A stretch of 64,000 nucleotides of DNA from Lamellibrachia satsuma. Lineage: Eukaryota; Annelida; Polychaeta; Sabellida; Siboglinidae. Shown here in pieces: positions 11,601 to 23,737 of this stretch. The position numbers and the translations under genes were made by a program. A model generated the notes under the pieces. The model was given only the letters and a program-made list of their open reading frames with translations. It searched no databases and was not told the DNA's origin. Location: NCBI GenBank assembly GCA_033239005.1, contig BSQZ01000009.1:3452752-3516751 (forward strand), read 5' to 3'. Each line of letters opens with the position of its first letter. Position 1 is the first letter of the stretch.

Positions 11601-12460
11601 TTATCTATGCACCCAGAAAGATCAACTTCAGTGCTATTAGCTGCATTAAAACTATGGGCTCAATTCCTTCTCAGTTGGCTCTAAAAGAGCAATGAGAATA
11701 TTTCTTCAGATTCAGAACCTGTTATGTCTATGGGCCAAAACATCCAACACCCGACATTTATACGGCCATAAAATAAAAGCCATACATACATCTACGGATG
11801 AAACATTTAACTCTAGATACAAATTGAAAAACGCATTTATAGTTGGACTTGATTTTTCTAAAATAATCTGGCTCTGTGATCATGCAATCAACTTATTTGA
11901 TTGATCAAGTCAAAGACAGTGAAAAGTAAACGACAAAAAATTAAAGGTGCTTAATCAATAAAAAAAATGTTCTAGTCTCATTTAAAATCAAGTTTGCGAA
12001 AAACCAAACCTACCTAGTATCCGCCACAACATGCTAGCTAGTTTGTGCAACTTTTGTATGTAGTTTTTGTGAAATCATCAGACAAACTTTTTAATTAGTT
12101 AATGCTTGTTCAAGCATTTACTGAAGTGAAAATCGAAATGCTGAAAAATCACGATTTTGTTCCTTGGTGAAATTTTGTAACTTTGTCATGTGATCGGCGA
12201 GAGGATGGAGGTCACATCCATGATCAGCACTGACTCACAGTGTTTACCATTTTGGATATCCACTATTTTGATCCTTCTGGGACTGGACTGGGCTCCTTAA
12301 GAGCGTTGTAAGTCCTGCGGTGTGTGTGTCCACTGGTAGTTCCGGTTTGAGCCTGGGGTTCGGTTTAAAAAAAGTTTCACCACTTACTGCCACTATCAGG
12401 ACAACGATAGTTGTTGGGGTTAAAACTATATTAAAAAAACTATATACAGGATCTGAAGTT
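11601..12460. other. No gene or repeat recognised
   Basis: Sequence between two LINE copies. Short open frames only, with no splice context or domain. It is probably further decayed transposon sequence. Confidence 0.3.
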
Positions 12461-13320
12461 ATTTATGGAGTGGCAAGGATTGGCTGCAGATTGTGAAAGA
12501 GGACAGGGTGTTGGATTTGTTCCTGATGCAGGCGCTGTGCTCCTCTGGTCCATGGGTCAGAGTGATGGAAGAAACTTGCTGGGTTGATGTCTGCAAAGCC
12601 ATTGTTGATTTTGTAGAGCATCCCCAGGCAGAGCTGTCATCTTTGATGTTCCAGACTTGTCCATTTCAGATTTTCAATGTAGATGTTACACTGCCTGGTG
12701 ATCTGTCCGTGTAGTTGTTGTTCACGTACCTGGCTGCTCGGCGTTGGACTTTTTCAAGGAGTTGGGCTTCCCTTTGCTTGTGTGGATCCCAGACAGCTGA
12801 GACATACTCCAATGTTGGGCGTACCATTGTGGTGTAGGTCGCTGACTTCACTTTAGGGGTACACTCTCTGAAGTTTCTTCTCAGGAATCCCACTGTTTAG
12901 TTTCCTCTTGCCGCTACATCATCTACATGGGTGGACCAGGAGAGATCACTGCTGATGCCCACGTATTTGCTGGACCTTCTTGTTTCCAGTGTTTGACCAT
13001 GGTGAGAGTAGCTGGATGTTAGGGTTTCTTTTCGATTGTTGGACATGATCCGGATGACGTTGCATTTGCTCGTACTGAAGTTCATTTGCCAGGTGTGTTC
13101 CCACTCTTCCAGGGAGTCAAGGTCTTGTTGAAGTGGGGCCTGGTCTTGGTGGTCCTTAATTATTCTGCAGAGAAGGCTGTCATCTGCGAAGTCTGGTATT
13201 GGAATGTCGGACTGCATCAGGTAGGTCGCTGATATAGGTCAGAAAGAACATGGGGCCTAGGACAGTGCCTTATGGTACTCTGGATAGGACAGGTGCAGGG
13301 GATGAGAGAGTGCCTTCCAG

Positions 13321-14647
13321 ACATGGGGTCAATTCCAGGAATTGGAAACGATTTTCGAAAGCTAGATGGAATTGGAATAGATAATATTTTTTTATTGGAA
13401 TTGATTTTGTTGGAATTATCGACTTGATACTGTTAATCGTTAACCCTTAAATTTACTATTAAAATAATATTTGTCTGTTATTAGTATGTCTCCCTGAATC
13501 TGGTAACAGCCAAGAAGCTATCAACATTATAGCATATACACTGTCTACTCTGTTATTGAAACATCGTGAACAAGAACAATATAATCAAGCATCAAAAACA
13601 AATATCAAGTTACTGTAACAGAGTAAAACCGAAGTCAGACCATTCAGGCCTTATCTCATTTTCTTTCTCAGTGGATAAGGTTTATTTACAGATATTGCCA
13701 ATTAAGGGTACCTGCCTGACCTGCTAATTCCCTTCGTGTGAGAGAGGAAGCCTGTCCCACTTGAAGTAGCCCCTTGTTTATCCAAGCCTGTTGTTCAACC
13801 CACAAGTTTCCCAAGTTAAATAGGTCACTATTCATGCGTACAGTGCTTTTACATGTGGTTATAGGGTTTGCCCTTTGTAGTAATTAAAAATTTCCTCAGT
13901 CTCAAAGTTTACAGTAAATTTGATGAAATATCAATGATACCACAACTGATATAAACAGGGGGAAACTGTTCAAAACTCAGATTAATGACCCAACTGTGCA
14001 GGGCTGTCCAAAATAGGTAGGAATATGTTCTTCAAACTTAAAGAAGGCAGTAGAACTAGAGGACACAAAGCAGCATTAGTTAAGGAGCAGTGTAGGTTGG
14101 ACATGAGAAAGTACTCATTCTCACAGAGGGTGATAAATGAATGGAACAAACTGCCAAACGATTGTGTTAATGCTAGTAGTGTGAATATGTTTAAAAATAG
14201 AATTGACAGATATCTGATAAGGGCGGGCTACACATAGATGAGAAAATTGTTGGACTCTCGATAAGCCAATGGCTTCCTTGTCCACTTGCCATCTGGAACT
14301 TGTTGTTCGAGATGGCAATCTTGTTAAATCTTGTTAAAAATGTCTGGTTAGCAAAAATCCAAGAGAGGTGTTGCAGCAGAAAGTACATATCGAATTGCTG
14401 AATACCATTTTTAAAGTTATTCATAACAAAACTTGACGTAGATATATATGTAGATGCTTTGAATGAACAATAGTAAATGTTTTAATCATATCTGATTAAA
14501 TATGATTGTGCACATGTGAGAAATAGTACTGTGTTAAAACGAATTGGATTTGAATTTTTCCTTAGCCTAGGATTTTAAAAGTTGGTATTGATTTTTGCAT
14601 GGCGGAATTGATTTTTTGGAATTGACAAAACGGAATTGACCCCATGT
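13321..14647. mobile_element. Non-autonomous DNA element with 16-bp perfect terminal inverted repeats
   Basis: The left end ACATGGGGTCAATTCC (13321-13336) is the exact reverse complement of 14632-14647. Further inside, both ends keep GGAATTG-rich subterminal repeats. The element interrupts the reverse transcriptase of a minus-strand LINE. No transposase is visible. It contains a 3' fragment of a CR1-like LINE at 14018-14335. I could not see a target-site duplication, so the superfamily is unassigned. Confidence 0.75.
14018..14335 (+). mobile_element. CR1-like LINE 3' fragment
   Basis: A 5'-truncated copy starting at RNMFFKLKEGSRTRGHKAA and running through the LINE C-terminus (NRIDRYLIRAGYT) into the family 3' UTR. 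It ends in the repeated CTTGTTAAAT tail typical of CR1-type short tail repeats. It is almost identical to the corresponding parts of the copies at 8.7, 15.1 and 51.7 kb. Confidence 0.9.
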
Positions 14648-14883
14648 TTGGTGACTTCTAGGGCAACTTGCTGTGTTCTGTTGGTCAGGAAGGATTGTAT
14701 TCAGCTCTGGGTCTTGTTACGTACTCCATAGTACTGCAGCTTGTGCAGTTGGCGTTGGTGGGGAACTTTGTCAAAGGCCTTGGAGAAGTCAAGCAGAACT
14801 ACATCTTGAAGTCTTAATTGATTATGTTTTTGAGGTAACTTTTGCCCGCTTGTTTGATGTTGTACTTCACTTCGGCGTGTAGA

Positions 14884-15740
14884 TTTAACAAGATTGCCAT
14901 CTCGAACAACAAGTTCCAGATGGCAAGTGGACAAGGAAGCCATTGGCTTATCGAGAGTCCAAAAATTTTCTCATCTATGTGTAGCCAGCCCTTATCAGAT
15001 ATCTGTCAATTCTATTTTTAAACATATTCACACTACTAGCATTAACACAATCATTTGGCAGTTTGTTCCATTCATTTATCACCCTCTGTGAGAAAGAGTA
15101 CTTTCTCATGTCCAACCTACACTGCTCCTTAACTAATGCTGCTTTGTGTCCTCTGGTTCTACTGCCTTCTTTAAGTTTGAAGAACATATTCCTATCAACA
15201 TCCTCATAACTGTTCACTATTTTAAACACTTCTATTTGGTCTCCTCTTAGTCTCCTGGTCTATAGCGTTGTCAAACCACATTGTAATAAGCGACTTTCGT
15301 AACTAAGGTCTCATAATTCTGGAATCATCTTAATTGCTCTTCGTTGTATTCTTTCTAGCTTATCTATGTCTTTTTTTACGATATGGCCTCCATGCTTGAA
15401 TACAATATTCCAAATGTGGTCTAACTATTGCTTTGTACAGGGGTACAATTAGATGTTTCTCCTTATACGTGATAGTTCTCCTAATTAGCCCTAGAATTTG
15501 ATTTCCTTTCGAAGCAGCAATCCCACATTGCTCTGAAACTTTCATGTCAGCATTAAATGTTACTCCTAAATCCTTTTCTTGTGTGGTTCTACCTAGTACA
15601 GCATCCCCCATTTTAGTGGTCGATGTACCTTTTCTTCCCTGTCTTCCTTGCCTTCTTATGGGCTCTCTGTTTTCTTCTGATGGCCTTCCGGATGGAGGTG
15701 TTTATGCTGGTATCCAGGGACCACGGCCAGGGGCTGCTGT
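14884..15740 (-). mobile_element. CR1-like LINE, minus strand, reverse transcriptase core deleted
   Basis: On the minus strand the copy starts with the EN-RT linker (KAIRRKQRAHKKARKTGKK, about 15620-15700) and then passes directly to the post-RT region (RTTQEKDLGVTFNADMKV, IVRPHLEYCIQAWRPY, about 15370-15600). The RT palm motifs are absent. It continues to the same C-terminus and 3' UTR as the 8.1-kb copy, with one stop near 15265. It is a second, independent internal deletion of the family. Confidence 0.8.
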
Positions 15741-17000
15741 ACCGTGCTACGGTGGTTTCGGAAGATCTAACGACTAAAGTCAATTTTTTCGATGATTTTA
15801 ACAAAAATAGGCTTTTTTATTTAATCGACTGCGGATGTTACATAAACTATTCACACACTACACATTTGGACACAAATGAACCGGATTTGCGATAGAGGAA
15901 GCAGTTTTAAGTCAATTAAGAAGAATCAAGTCTTCCGTTACGAATACGAGATTTATACCGATCCCGCCAAATAGCGAAGCACTTGCGGGCGTGTAAAATT
16001 AACCTGTATCTGGTCACTGTTCTACGAATGCGCTTTCCCGCATTACATTAAATCATAAAATCGACGAGATAAAAAAAAGCAACCTTACTTATGAACTTCT
16101 CAACGAAATCAACGAAAGCTCAAATCTTCTATTTCCTACTGCGCCACCTAGTGTCCGAATTCACTTCCGCTCGGCAAAGATGGGTTAAAGGGGTCGACTC
16201 AAAATAATTGTTAATAAATGTTAAAACCTTTACTTCCACAAGGATCGAATTGTGGATAACCTGAATAAAACATCCAAAGCAAATATTGTACATAAAGCAC
16301 ACCAACAATTAATTTAATTCACCAGTTGCAAAAACACATTTAAAACCATATAATTATGCCTATTCGTATTCATTAAATAATGGTGGTCAGAAATTACACA
16401 AATAACACAATTTGGCGCGCAGTATTATTTTTAACAACTGGTGTTAACAGTAAAACGAACAAGATTCGTTGCATAAAAATATGCTTTTCATATTATAGTT
16501 ATAATATTTAAGTTAATGTATCTAATATAGTTATCTCCCGATACTCCAGCGGTCGAATCATTGTATGTAATGAGATGATGGTATTCAAATGGCGCATATA
16601 ATGCAAGCCACTGGATCACACCACTTGCCAAAGTTTACAATTACCGCGCGCCAGATCTCGAGCGCTAGATACGTACTAAAGTGTGACGTAAGAAACATCA
16701 TCTAACTTGAATTTGAAAGAAGTTTCCTGGATATCGCAACAGCTGAAAACATGTCAAGGCACCCCAACTACGCAGGACGAGCGCCATCGGAAATGTACAC
16801 GTGCGTTTATTGGGCGTTTGTTTCATTTTGTTAGCTATAACGGTTATAAACTTTGTTCGAATTAATACCGACAGTTTTTACTTCACACATTTTCTTGATT
16901 ACTTCGATTACATTTTCATGCAAAAGAAAGCAACATATGTTGCTGATTAACGCTCCAACCTCGACGAGTTTCGATTGGCGTCTATGTGAAAGTTAATAAA
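15741..17000. other. No gene recognised
   Basis: Mixed AT-rich sequence with scattered GC-rich patches. There is no supported exon. The sequences near 17002-17050 (GGCCGGTTTACAG with TCGCGCGATATCGCGA) look like the end of a DNA transposon, but no partner end was confirmed. Confidence 0.35.
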
Positions 17001-17320
17001 GGCCGGTTTACAGTCACTTACACGGTGTCGCGCGATATCGCGATGCAAGAATCAGTTGTGTAAACAGGCCGCGAGACCGAATAGCGAGGCAAATTTGTGG
17101 AACAACAGTTGTTTAGTTGTTGAAACATTGGTCAATCAGCGAACACAACAACCGACAGCTTGTGCAACCATCATGACTATTGATGTAACAATTAATATAT
17201 CGAACTATCGATGCATTGCAATAGTCGATATGACGATGCATAATTGCTGACTATCGACAATAAATTTAACTGTGGTTATCGGTAATACACTGAATTCACT
17301 TAACTAAATTTATCTATTTT

Positions 17321-17738
17321 TATGAAAATATACCGCCGTATTCAATGGTAAATGACATAGTGTTTTGAAACTGGTAAACCATGGTAAAATACCATGGTAA
17401 ATGTTTTTTTTAAATTGTTGACAACGTCATACTTTTTTCTTCGATTGCCCCAACTTACGTAATACAATGACAAGGCGTCGTTAGACGTTACTATAACTGC
17501 CAGTCCCACGTCGCAATTTCGAGAGATTGACTGGCAGCAACACGTACCAAGGCATAGATGGATATGTCTGTGATAATTATATTAGGAAAATATACTATGG
17601 TAAATGCCATGTTATAAAAAGATGTTTTGAAATAGGTAACCCATGGTAAATCATGGTAAACCATGGTGTACCACAGTTTACCATGTAATGTCATGGTTTA
17701 CCATGTAATACCATGATATACCATGGTATATTTTCATA
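17321..17738. mobile_element. MITE-like element rich in CCATGG palindromes
   Basis: The ends TATGAAAATATACC (17321-17334) and GGTATATTTTCATA (17725-17738) are exact inverted repeats. The ends and many internal stretches are made of TACCATGGTA/AAACCATGGTAA palindromes. A related sequence follows at 18069-18310. No protein is encoded. Confidence 0.7.
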
Positions 17739-17979
17739 AGACCGGTTTGCAAGATCACGTTGTGCCCCAACTGGTCGGGAGACACCGTGTCGCATGACAA
17801 TGCGCAGCTAAATTATAATGTGCGTTCAGCTAGATGAGCGATATATGTAAACATTGCGAGGGCGAACTATATTTTGAGTCGCGACAGTTTCGACTTAAGC
17901 TTTAACGAGAGGTCATGACGAGGTTGAGTATTGTGGATAATTTTACTATTGCGAACAAAAATGCCCATCCTCCGGACGG

Positions 17980-18041
17980 GATAACTTGGTAGTTCGTAAG
18001 TGATTGTCACGATAACTTGGTAGTTCGTAAGTGACTGTCAC
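17980..18041 (+). repeat. Tandem duplication of a 31-bp unit
   Basis: Two copies of GATAACTTGGTAGTTCGTAA plus an 11-base end, differing at one base (TGATTG versus TGACTG). It lies just before the second CCATGG-rich element. Confidence 0.85.
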
Positions 18042-18068
18042 GAAAACAACATAAAAAAACGTTAACCT

Positions 18069-18310
18069 TATGAAAATATACCGTGGTAAACTATGGTGTT
18101 TTGAAACTGGTAAACCATGGTAAATGATGGTAAAATACCATGATATACCATGGAAACCAAAATAATCTATGGTGCTTTGAAACAGCGAAGCCATGGTAGA
18201 ATACCATGGTGTTTTGAAAAAGGTAAACCATGGTATGCCACAGTTTACCATGTAATGTCATGGTTTTCCATGTAATATAACGAAATACTATGGAATACCA
18301 TGGTATATCG
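18069..18310. mobile_element. Second CCATGG-palindrome-rich element, right end lost
   Basis: It begins with the same TATGAAAATATACC end as the element at 17321 and shares the internal GTGTTTTGAAACTGGTAAAC block. The expected inverted right end is missing; the palindromic block fades near 18310. Confidence 0.65.
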
Positions 18311-19048
18311 TGACATATGTGGTATATAAAGGACAGAGCGATGCCATGGGGCGATTATGCGATGCGATGGAGCGATACTATATAATGATCAGGTAGTGCG
18401 CATGTGTATGCCGAAAACAAGACTTAGACAACCATTTGTATTGTTTTATATTAGTCCAGCGTAGCTAACATCTAGGCGAATAGTTATTTATATCCTGCTG
18501 CTTACACGTGGTATGTTCAGAGCATTTCACAATGTGTGATCATTGTGACAGAAGATACATGTTCTACAATGTTTGTGTTTGACGTATTGCCTGATGGTTG
18601 AGAAGGGCCATCGCTGTTGTCTGCTGAACTTGGCAACGCGGTCGAGCGATGTGGATAAGTTTTGTTGTAGAGAGACAAGGCAAGGGGTCCGTGTGAAGTT
18701 TGGTGGAGCCTTTGTACATCTGTTGAAACTTGGTGACAGACCAGTGGAGGAACACTTGTTATACTTCAAAGAGATAACAAATTAAATCATTAATCCATCA
18801 CCAATCGCTCCATATCGGTCCATCGTATCGCGTCATCGTGTTGTCAAATTCAACACACAGCAGCTATATTCTTCGGCCATCATACTTTCAACATGTAGAC
18901 CGCTACCTTGCAGTTTTTTAGACTATTATGTAACGCCGAAATGCCCACATTGCTGCAGGATATGTGCATAGAGTGCTTGAATATAAAATGAAGTGTTAAC
19001 AAACGAATCTTTATATAGGTCTTTAACAATCTCGTGTGTTTCGTCCTC
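18311..19048. other. No gene recognised
   Basis: Open frames on both strands at 18527-18785 overlap each other and show no domain or splice context. Nothing else is supported. Confidence 0.3.
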
Positions 19049-19168
19049 GACCGCATTGACTGCCGTGCCTCCACAACCAACAGCTCGGAGAGACCGCATT
19101 GACTGCCGTGCATCCACAACCAACAGCTTGGAGAGACCGCATTCACTGCCGTGCCTCCACAACCAACA
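19049..19168 (+). repeat. 43-bp minisatellite, about 2.8 copies
   Basis: Three units starting GACCGCATT(G/C)ACTGCCGTGC and followed by a CCACAACCAACAGC segment. Variation among units is low. The frames through it on both strands stay open, which explains the long overlapping open frames there. Confidence 0.85.
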
Positions 19169-21920
19169 AGCTTCATTATCATATGTAATACAGTGGCGTC
19201 GGAAGCTTTTGTATATTGGGCAGGGGCCGAAATTGGTTCCTGGGAGCCAGCATGCACGTACGCATGTACGCGCGCACGCAATATTATTGGGGGCCGCCCC
19301 CTCCCCGGTTCCGAATTCGTGTATACGGGGGACCTTTACAAGTAGGTGGTCAGCCAAAGAGGCCCTCAGCTCAGAGTGCACAAACCTCTAACGAAACGGG
19401 TTTATTCACGAAGGGTTCGTCCAGTCCGAGCGCTTCGTGAATCGAGGTCCTGGGAAATAACAACCGTAACCTGGTCAACGCGCGAGGTATTTTTGTAAAA
19501 TAACGTATTGTAATAATCAACAGCATGAATCGGACATGTCTTGTTATGTGTAATATTATTTGGTGTTTGTAATTGGATGACAGTAGTTGATGTTTACTGT
19601 TGAAACACGATGGCCACTGAACATTTAGTTTCAACTGTCTATACCTTGAATGTTTGTTAATGTGCCAGTTTTCGTAGGGTAACATATTATTATGCTGATA
19701 AAGAGATAACATAAAAGTATGACAGAAGCTTTGGAATAAAGGTACGACAACAACTTTATTAAAGACGCGAGCAACGCCGAAAAGAGCAGAGTCAACGGAT
19801 AACGTTCTCGTGACGTAGGTCTATTGTTCAAGTACGCCAACGCAATAATCACCATGGCAACATATTGTCTACCGACAGCGTTAGAGAGAATATTCCCTCG
19901 TGTCAACGCCAAAGTTCCTCAGCAGCAGTCAATGTTCAAAGTTACGCTTTTCTGGCGAAGTCGAAGGTAGAATGTTCAACGGCCTCAACGCCAAGTTTCT
20001 TGGCGTGATCTTCGCTTCTATCGGCGTCGACCGAAGTCCGAGAGCGTTCGTCCACGTTCACGATATGTTTCCTACGAACGACCGCCTCGATCGGCGTCGA
20101 CGTCGACGTCGGACGTTTTGTGACGTTTGCCAGTTCGACGATAGATGATCTTTGCCTCGATCGGTGTCGATCGCGTAACGTTCTCCGTCCGAGTGCGTTC
20201 ATCGGCGGCCTCCGTAGATGTTTCCGGTGACGTTGACGGACCAGCGCCTCGATCGGTGTCGGCGATGGATGTTTCGAGTGGCGCTCGCTCGTGTTGGTGT
20301 TAACGCTGCTGGTGACATTTGCCGATCAGTATATTCGATCGTCTCGCTCGCGCTTGGAATCTTCCCAAACACGAACTAGGCACTGAGCAAACTGAATATT
20401 AACAAACGTGATAGGAACTAAAAATGAAATAATTAATAATAATAAATATTAATAAATGAAAGCAGCAACATGTCGTCACGTCCACAGCAGTCGTCGTCTG
20501 GATAAATCATAAACGCTCGGTAACACCGTACACGTGTGCATCTCCCCGGAGGTTCCCCGGTCCCCCGGGGCAACTCCTCGTCACAAAACTAAAAAGGATA
20601 AAGAAATAAAAGTGAACCTTACTACCAACGCGTCGTGTCGTCTGCAGCCACAACAGCGATCGGTTAGACCGGAAGCAGGCGTGAGGCACCTGAAATGAAA
20701 AATCAGCGATGATTAGCCAAATATTCTTTAAATAACTTTACCGGTTACCTATATCTTAATAACACTAACAGCATCATCTTGCACAAACGCAGTACTGCCT
20801 ATATGGCATATGTTTACAAAGTTCGGAGGGCTGTGTTAGGCTTACCTCGGAGTAGAGGGCGTCCCTCCCGACGTGTAGTCCTGACTGCAGGACACCCCCA
20901 ACCGTGCAGTGCCTTCACGCCTCACTTCCGGTAGCCGTGTGATCATCTGTTGCGCCTGAAGACGACGTGATAATGTTTACGCTCAGTGCCTAGTCGCGAA
21001 TGAGACGCTCCGCCGACCACAGGAACTCTGGGACTTGCACCGTTTGCGCTGTGAACCCGTCGACAGACACAGCTTCGGTTTGTCTTCACTTCACGTAGAG
21101 TTCGACATCAACGCCCGGGTTGTGTCGTCCAATCCACGACGTGAAATTACCCAGGAAATTGTTGTTCACACGTCGTTGTGACGTATGCCAGCAACTAGTC
21201 AGCAACAAAAAAGCAATATTAAAATGTATTCTCTAACAACATACAACGGTGTAGGAGATATATCACAAATATAAGTATACTTTGTTGTGGTATATTAGTT
21301 TAAACACAACAATAATAAAACTTACATAGCCGAACATGGCGCCTAAATCATCAGGAACTCGAACTCAGTCTCAGACGTGTAACAAACGAAACTCGTTAAG
21401 CCTAATACTTTTACTGCTTCTGCAAAAATACAGTGCAAATACTCATTACATATTTAGGTTATAAGAATAGGCAACGTTAGTTAAACTTACCAATTATGAT
21501 ATTGGTCCATCGTGAGTAATGTCAACAGATCCGTGAGTGTGGTCTCTGGTAGACGATAACGCGTCAAGGCGCCGTCGGACATTCCTGTTCGCAGCCCGTT
21601 CAAAACGCGTCCGTTTTGTTAGAAATCTAGCTTGTAAATGATTGCCACAAGTTACCACACCGTGACGTAACGATATCGGCGCATTTCATTGGCCATACGT
21701 TTGATTTACGTCAAAGAACAATCGACATTCGAAATTCATAGAAACCGTTTGCCGATTAAAACATTGCTTTCTAATATACGCACACAAAACGTCGCAAGCA
21801 AACTAAACGTTCAACGTTCCCGTGCGTCAGTTCTTCTCTTCTGCAGCTCCGCGAAGCATTATTTGCTACATACTGCACTCTGCTGACATTTTTATACCTA
21901 CATAATACATACATACATAC
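19169..21920. other. GC-richer block, unassigned, probably transposon-derived
   Basis: The block 19900-20350 has dense CpG and repeats a CTCGATCGG(C/T)GTCG motif about four times; 20500-21170 contains inverted matches (ACCGGAAGC-GGCGTGAGGC near 20670 and its complement near 20930). This would fit an LTR or a DNA-element end, but I could not define termini or a protein. The CAGTGGCGTCGGAAGC stretch at 19192 resembles a transposon end. Confidence 0.35.
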
Positions 21921-21929
21921 ATCCTGTTC

Positions 21930-22370
21930 AGCTCTTTTAGGCTAGTAGCCTTTTAGCTGGTCTTTACTGTAGGGGAAGTTGTGTAAGCGCACCACGATCT
22001 GTCTAGTTTAGCTTTGAATGTATTTAGTGTGTGTGTGTGTGTTGAAAGCACATCCTCTGTGAGAGAGTTCCACATGTTAACTACTCTGTGTCTAAAGTAA
22101 CTCCTCCGTTGTCTAGCTGTCACACGTTCCTTCTTGAGCTGCAGGCTGTGTTGTAATTCATATGAAGTGACATTTGATCGACTTTGAAGATGCCATGCAG
22201 ATATTTGTAGATTTCAATCATATCTCATCTTGCTCTTCTATAGTACACGCTAGGTAGCTTCAACGCCTTCAATCTATCGCAATACTCGTGGCACTTTAGT
22301 TTTGGAATTAACTTTGTTGCTCTTCGTTGTACATTTTCAAGCATCCCGTGGTCGTGGTTTAGTTTATTTA
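21930..22370 (-). pseudogene. CR1-like LINE C-terminal fragment
   Basis: Minus-strand translation gives NVQRRATKLIPKLK, then RLKALKLPSVYYRRAR, DMIEIYKYLHGIF and, further on, a decayed end. This is the post-RT region common to CR1-like elements. Stops are present near the 3' end, and a (TG)n run sits at about 22028-22043. Confidence 0.75.
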
Positions 22371-22560
22371 CAGCCTAACTAAGACTGGGACTCGATCGTG
22401 GAACATGGACCCAATAATGTCGTGAATAACCCAAGTGAGACTCCTTTGTATAAACCATATCTCGTCTCCCATTACGCCCAAATCTCCCGCGTCAAGTATG
22501 AAACCTATATTATGTAGACGACTACCTGTAAAGAAAGGGTCTCTGTTCTACCCGGCATCT

Positions 22561-23190
22561 GTCTGTGTTGGGATGGCTGGTGTGGCTCCAGGTCTAAGCA
22601 CGGCTGTCTGTGTTGGGATGGCTGGTATGGCTGCAGGTCTAAGCACGGCTGTATGTGTTGGGATGGCTGGTGTGGCTCCAGGTCTAAGCACGGCTGTCTG
22701 TGTTCGGATGGCTGGTGGAGTTGCAGGTCTAAGCACGGCTGTCTGTGTTGGAATGGCTGGTGGAGCTGCAGGTCTAAGCACGGCTGCCTGTGTTGGGATG
22801 GCTGGTGTGGCTGCAGGTCTAAGCATGGATGTCTGTGTTGGGATGGCTGGTGTGGCTGCAGGTCTAAGCACGGCTGTCAGTGTTGGGATGGCTGGTGTGG
22901 CTCCAGGTCTAAGCACGGTTGTCTGTGTTGGGATGGCTGGTGGAGCTGCAGGTCTAAGCACGGCTGTCTGTGTTGGGATGGCTGGTGGGGCTCCAGGTCT
23001 AAGCACGGCTGTCTGTGTTGGGATGGCTGGTGGGGCTCCAGGTCTAAGCACGGCTGTCTGTGTTGGGATGGCTGGTGGGGCTCCAGGTCTAAGCACGGCT
23101 GTCTGTGTTGGGATGGCTGGTGGGGCTCCAGGTCTAAGCACGGCTGTCTGTGTTGGGATGGCTGGTGTGGCTCCAGGTCTAAGCAAGCCC
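22561..23190 (+). repeat. 45-bp minisatellite, 14 copies
   Basis: Fourteen units of exactly 45 bases. Because 45 is divisible by three and the unit lacks stops in several frames, it is open in two plus frames and two minus frames; the first plus frame reads VCVGMAGVAPGLSTA per unit. The last units are nearly identical and the first ones are more diverged, which suggests recent expansion at the right end. No signal peptide, initiator context or splice support links it to a gene. Confidence 0.9.
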
Positions 23191-23737
23191 AGCTTCGCAT
23201 AGATGGTATGGCGAATCTCACAAAGCTCAAAATATCGAATCTGGAAATGTCGATTTTGAAATTATGACATAGCTGGTTCACCACGGTGATTGTTTTCGTG
23301 GACAAACTACAAGCAAGCAATATCAAAGAAGGACACTTCAACATGCCGATCTCTATCAGACGGCGTGCAGGAGGATGGGTTGAAGTTCGTGAACGACTCC
23401 ACTGCACGTGATGCATCTGAAGTTCGTACCCTGCCAAACGTTTGTGCATGAGTCTGTCCAAATAAGTTGTCACATATTTGCTGTTTTGGGTTGACTGGCA
23501 CATTATTTTCCAATAAAGTAATTTGGTGTGGGAGGCCACATTCGATGTTATATTTATTAAAACAAATAACGGTTATTGTATTACAATTAAATGTGAATTA
23601 TCTACAGCTAGCACGTAAGTTGGAAACCTTTGCCTAACTATACGCAGACAATAAATTGTCAACGTAAAATATGGGTTCTTATATATTCAAAACTATCTGT
23701 TGTGTTGTGTGCTTGTATGTTACATGAGTGATAGTTC

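Larger units (their letters stand above)
12470..14880 (-). pseudogene. CR1/Jockey-like LINE, minus strand, split by a TIR element
   Basis: Read on the minus strand: RT motif A region VVLLDFSKAFDKVPHQ (about 14800) and KTQSWIQSFLTNRTQQV (about 14700), then a break, then GTVLGPMFFLTYISDL (about 13250), the catalytic FADDS (about 13180), SSKYVGISSDLSWSTHVDD (about 12950), MVRPTLEYVSAVWDPH (about 12800), and a decayed C-terminus (about 12600) with LYKINNGFAD. The break is the insertion at 13321-14647. Stops and a frameshift make it inactive. Confidence 0.8.

Noticed and set aside
17002..17900. Complete Harbinger-like transposon between GGCCGGTTTACAG and an inverse end near 17745
   Set aside because: The right-hand match (ACCGGTTTGCA) is in direct, not inverted, orientation and too short.
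19890..20350. Overlapping Arg-rich open frames in a CpG-rich block
   Set aside because: They arise from the repeated CTCGATCGGCGTCG motif; no initiator or splice context supports a gene.
22435..23540. Four long open frames (204-255 codons) as secreted repeat proteins
   Set aside because: They are frames through a 45-bp minisatellite; simultaneous openness on both strands argues against coding selection.
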